A stretch of DNA of 13,906 nt from Thermodesulfobacteriota bacterium (GTDB taxonomy: Bacteria; Desulfobacterota; BSN033; UBA1163), in NCBI GenBank assembly GCA_030024065.1, contig JASEIE010000064.1, positions 1 to 13,906 on the forward strand, given 5' to 3'. The position numbers and the translations under genes are program-made. Under the pieces are notes generated by a model, which ran no database searches, had not been told where the DNA came from, and was given only the letters and a program-made list of their open reading frames with translations. Of this stretch, positions 13,733 through 13,906 are shown in pieces (the first letter of the stretch is position 1; each line of letters starts with the position of its first letter).

Positions 13733-13906
13733 ATGGCTGTTCATATGAGAGGGAAGTCGCTGGCGAGTCTTGATCATCTCACACGGGAGGAGATTGAGCA
13801 GATTCTGAAGACATCGGAGTTATTGAAACTTCAACTCATCCGTGGCCAGGAACATCCTGTGCTAAAGGGAAAGACCCTGGCCATGATCTTTGAGAAACCT
13901 TCCACC
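13733..13906 (+). CDS. Ornithine carbamoyltransferase-like protein (5' end only)
   Basis: The first 58 codons are in the window and the gene runs off the right edge. The protein begins MAVHMRGKSLASLDHLTREEI, typical of the N-terminal helix of ornithine/aspartate carbamoyltransferases. It continues to GKTLAMIFEKPST, the conserved strand and the start of the carbamoyl-phosphate-binding STRTR motif, cut after ST. The start ATG has a ribosome binding site (AAAGGGG, 8-bp spacing); ATG 13745 is a weaker alternative. It could be the arginine-pathway enzyme (argF) or a catabolic carbamoyltransferase acting with the neighbouring molybdenum hydroxylase, as in purine-degradation clusters. The visible part cannot separate these. 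Confidence 0.82.
   Translation, partial: MAVHMRGKSLASLDHLTREEIEQILKTSELLKLQLIRGQEHPVLKGKTLAMIFEKPST

Noticed and set aside
1..13906. CRISPR array, tRNA or rRNA genes, complete insertion sequence
   Set aside because: I looked for regularly spaced repeats, cloverleaf-like segments and transposase-like frames and saw none that I could support.

Overview
The window reads as an accessory catabolic region of an anaerobic or facultatively anaerobic bacterium. All recognisable genes lie on the + strand. The mix of a tripartite tricarboxylate transporter (TTT), a PaaK-type CoA ligase and a molybdenum hydroxylase recalls uncultured Desulfobacterota-like or syntrophic anaerobes. No rRNA or single-copy marker is present, so this placement is weak.

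Layout. Positions 3-206 hold the 3' end of an unrecognised gene. Positions 263-2257 encode the TctA-like and TctB-like membrane subunits of a TTT transporter; no TctC binding protein is in view. An amidohydrolase-2 family protein follows (2404-3291) and lacks the usual N-terminal HxH metal motif. Next come a truncated 3-hydroxyisobutyrate-dehydrogenase-like pseudogene (3506-3856), an IclR regulator (3936-4709), a cyclase/kynurenine-formamidase-like gene with signs of a local out-of-frame stretch (4784-5473), a 355-bp gap that may contain a decayed gene, a cupin (5829-6278) and a PaaK-like CoA ligase (6497-7864). Positions 7887-10304 encode an unusual in-frame chimera: most of an MmgE/PrpD protein joined to the C-terminal half of a xanthine-dehydrogenase-type molybdenum subunit. 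From about 10310 the sequence becomes visibly richer in G+C and holds an intact molybdenum subunit (10326-12683), its FAD subunit (12780-13658) and the start of an ornithine-carbamoyltransferase-like gene (13733 to the edge). No 2Fe-2S subunit gene is visible.

How the genes may work together (inference). The transporter would import a carboxylate. The hydrolase, cyclase, cupin and CoA ligase would process and activate it under IclR control, and the molybdenum hydroxylase would oxidise an aromatic, N-heterocyclic or purine-like substrate. The regulatory DNA gives the most coherent signals. A near-identical dyad, ACTATT-N4-ATAGTCA, lies upstream of both the transporter and the cyclase. A perfect 18-bp palindrome fills the promoter spacer of the amidohydrolase. 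A consensus-like promoter for the IclR gene lies just past, and probably within, the dehydrogenase remnant. The cluster also shows clear decay and rearrangement: a truncation, a chimera, likely compensating frameshifts and a gene remnant.
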